The translations under genes were made by a program, and so were the position numbers. DNA of 64,000 nt from Photobacterium marinum (GTDB taxonomy: Bacteria; Pseudomonadota; Gammaproteobacteria; Enterobacterales; Vibrionaceae), in the NCBI RefSeq assembly GCF_000331515.1, contig NZ_AMZO01000006.1:62001-126000 (forward strand), read 5' to 3'. Position 1 is the first letter of the stretch, and every line of letters starts with the position of its first letter. Of the stretch, positions 63,473-64,000 are shown piece after piece. The notes below the pieces were generated by a model. The model saw nothing but the letters and a program-made list of their open reading frames with translations. It made no database searches and was not told where the DNA came from.

Positions 63473-64000
63473 GTGCGAAAAACTAAATGTCTCGGTCTCA
63501 TCGTCATTGTCGGCATTCTGCTAAATATTCTGATCGGCCAACTCACTTATCAGCAGGTCAAACAACATCTGGCTGAAAAGCTGATCCTGGACGTAAACCA
63601 GCTGGGACAAAAACTCGATGCTCAGTTAAACCGCTACAGCAAGCTACCAGAAGTGCTTGCCAATGATCCTCGCTTGCTGGCACCTCTCACCAATGAAAAC
63701 CATAATCGAGCTGACACCAATCAACTCCTTCAACAATGGGCAAAGACGTTGGGGGCCGACACCATTTATCTTATCGACCATAGCGGTACCACACTAGCAG
63801 CCAGTAACTGGCAGCAGGCCAACAGCTTCGTCGGGCAGAACTATGCGTTTCGTCCTTATTTCAGGCAGGCGATAAACGGTCAGCTCGGGCAATATTTTGC
63901 ATTGGGTGCCAGTTCAGACAAGCGGGGATATTACTTTTCAGCGCCAGTATACAACCAGGGAGAGATTGACGGAGTCATCACGATCAAGGTCGATTTATCG
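63473..64000 (+). CDS. dctB: N-terminal part of a DctB-type C4-dicarboxylate sensor kinase (runs off the window)
   Basis: 176 codons are visible from a GTG at 63473; no ATG is available nearby. A transmembrane helix (~7-24) is followed by a periplasmic PDC/Cache sensor: Leu-Pro-Glu-Val-Leu-Ala, then Ser-Phe-Val-Gly-Gln-Asn-Tyr-Ala-Phe-Arg-Pro-Tyr-Phe and Tyr-Phe-Ala-Leu-Gly, ending in the Val-Lys-Val-Asp-Leu-Ser that closes this domain in DctB. DctB senses succinate, fumarate or malate and works with the sigma-54 activator DctD. The kinase domain lies outside the window, so the symbol is provisional. Confidence 0.75.
   Translation, partial: MRKTKCLGLIVIVGILLNILIGQLTYQQVKQHLAEKLILDVNQLGQKLDAQLNRYSKLPEVLANDPRLLAPLTNENHNRADTNQLLQQWAKTLGADTIYLIDHSGTTLAASNWQQANSFVGQNYAFRPYFRQAINGQLGQYFALGASSDKRGYYFSAPVYNQGEIDGVITIKVDLS

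Overview
The window reads as part of the second (smaller) chromosome of a marine member of the Vibrionaceae (Vibrio, Photobacterium, Grimontia or Enterovibrio type). Four things suggest this: a chromosomal Qnr pentapeptide protein, FabV, an MntX-type manganese transporter and an AraC-regulated putA/putP cluster; many methyl-accepting chemotaxis proteins; a second-copy-style ackA and pfl; and AT-rich spacers with strong intrinsic terminators. The genus is an inference. I see no rRNA, tRNA, insertion sequence, prophage, integron array or CRISPR.

Layout. 1-10 kb: the end of a probable GntR-type regulator, a BCCT transporter, a pyruvate formate-lyase, a 37-residue membrane protein, a periplasmic amidohydrolase with an OprB-like porin, and an SgrR-family regulator divergent from a 53-residue membrane protein. 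10-20 kb: a hybrid histidine kinase, a metzincin-like protein, a soluble double-PAS chemoreceptor, a lipoprotein/secreted-protein pair of unknown function, and another chemoreceptor. 19.5-23.6 kb: qnr, a MOSC-reductase-ferredoxin fusion with an AraC regulator, and small genes of unknown function. 23.7-30 kb: dhaR convergent with dhaK-dhaL-dhaM, a PEP-dependent dihydroxyacetone kinase whose DhaM carries a complete Enzyme I. 30.5-32.5 kb: a chemoreceptor broken by an amber codon.

33-48 kb: a LHPP-like HAD phosphatase, a bactofilin-like membrane protein, a TDT transporter, nicotinate phosphoribosyltransferase, a secreted PHB-depolymerase-like esterase, ackA, fabV, a LysR regulator divergent from a Rossmann protein, a CatB-type acetyltransferase, an unknown helical protein and a YieH-like phosphatase. 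48-64 kb: a Sel1-repeat protein, a yiaW/yiaV-type pair whose yiaV is a deletion pseudogene, and the proline cluster (putR, putA, a free-standing PutA C-terminal domain, putP). Then come a repeat array very rich in GATC, an AEC transporter, mntX behind two Fur/Mur-type boxes, a PAS-LuxR regulator, a 54-residue protein, pdxH, and the start of a DctB-type sensor kinase.

How the genes fit together. The region is mostly nutrient uptake, fermentation (pfl, ackA), proline and dihydroxyacetone catabolism, and sensing. The most unusual non-coding signal is 58.05-58.42 kb: repeated TGATCATnGTTCC units and seven Dam (GATC) sites within about 120 bp. They recall the Dam-site-bearing RctB iterons of chromosome II, although no rctB or parAB lies nearby. 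Other points worth checking are the DhaR operator pair, the SgrR/small-protein divergent unit, and two terminators with no gene in front of them, which may mark small RNAs.
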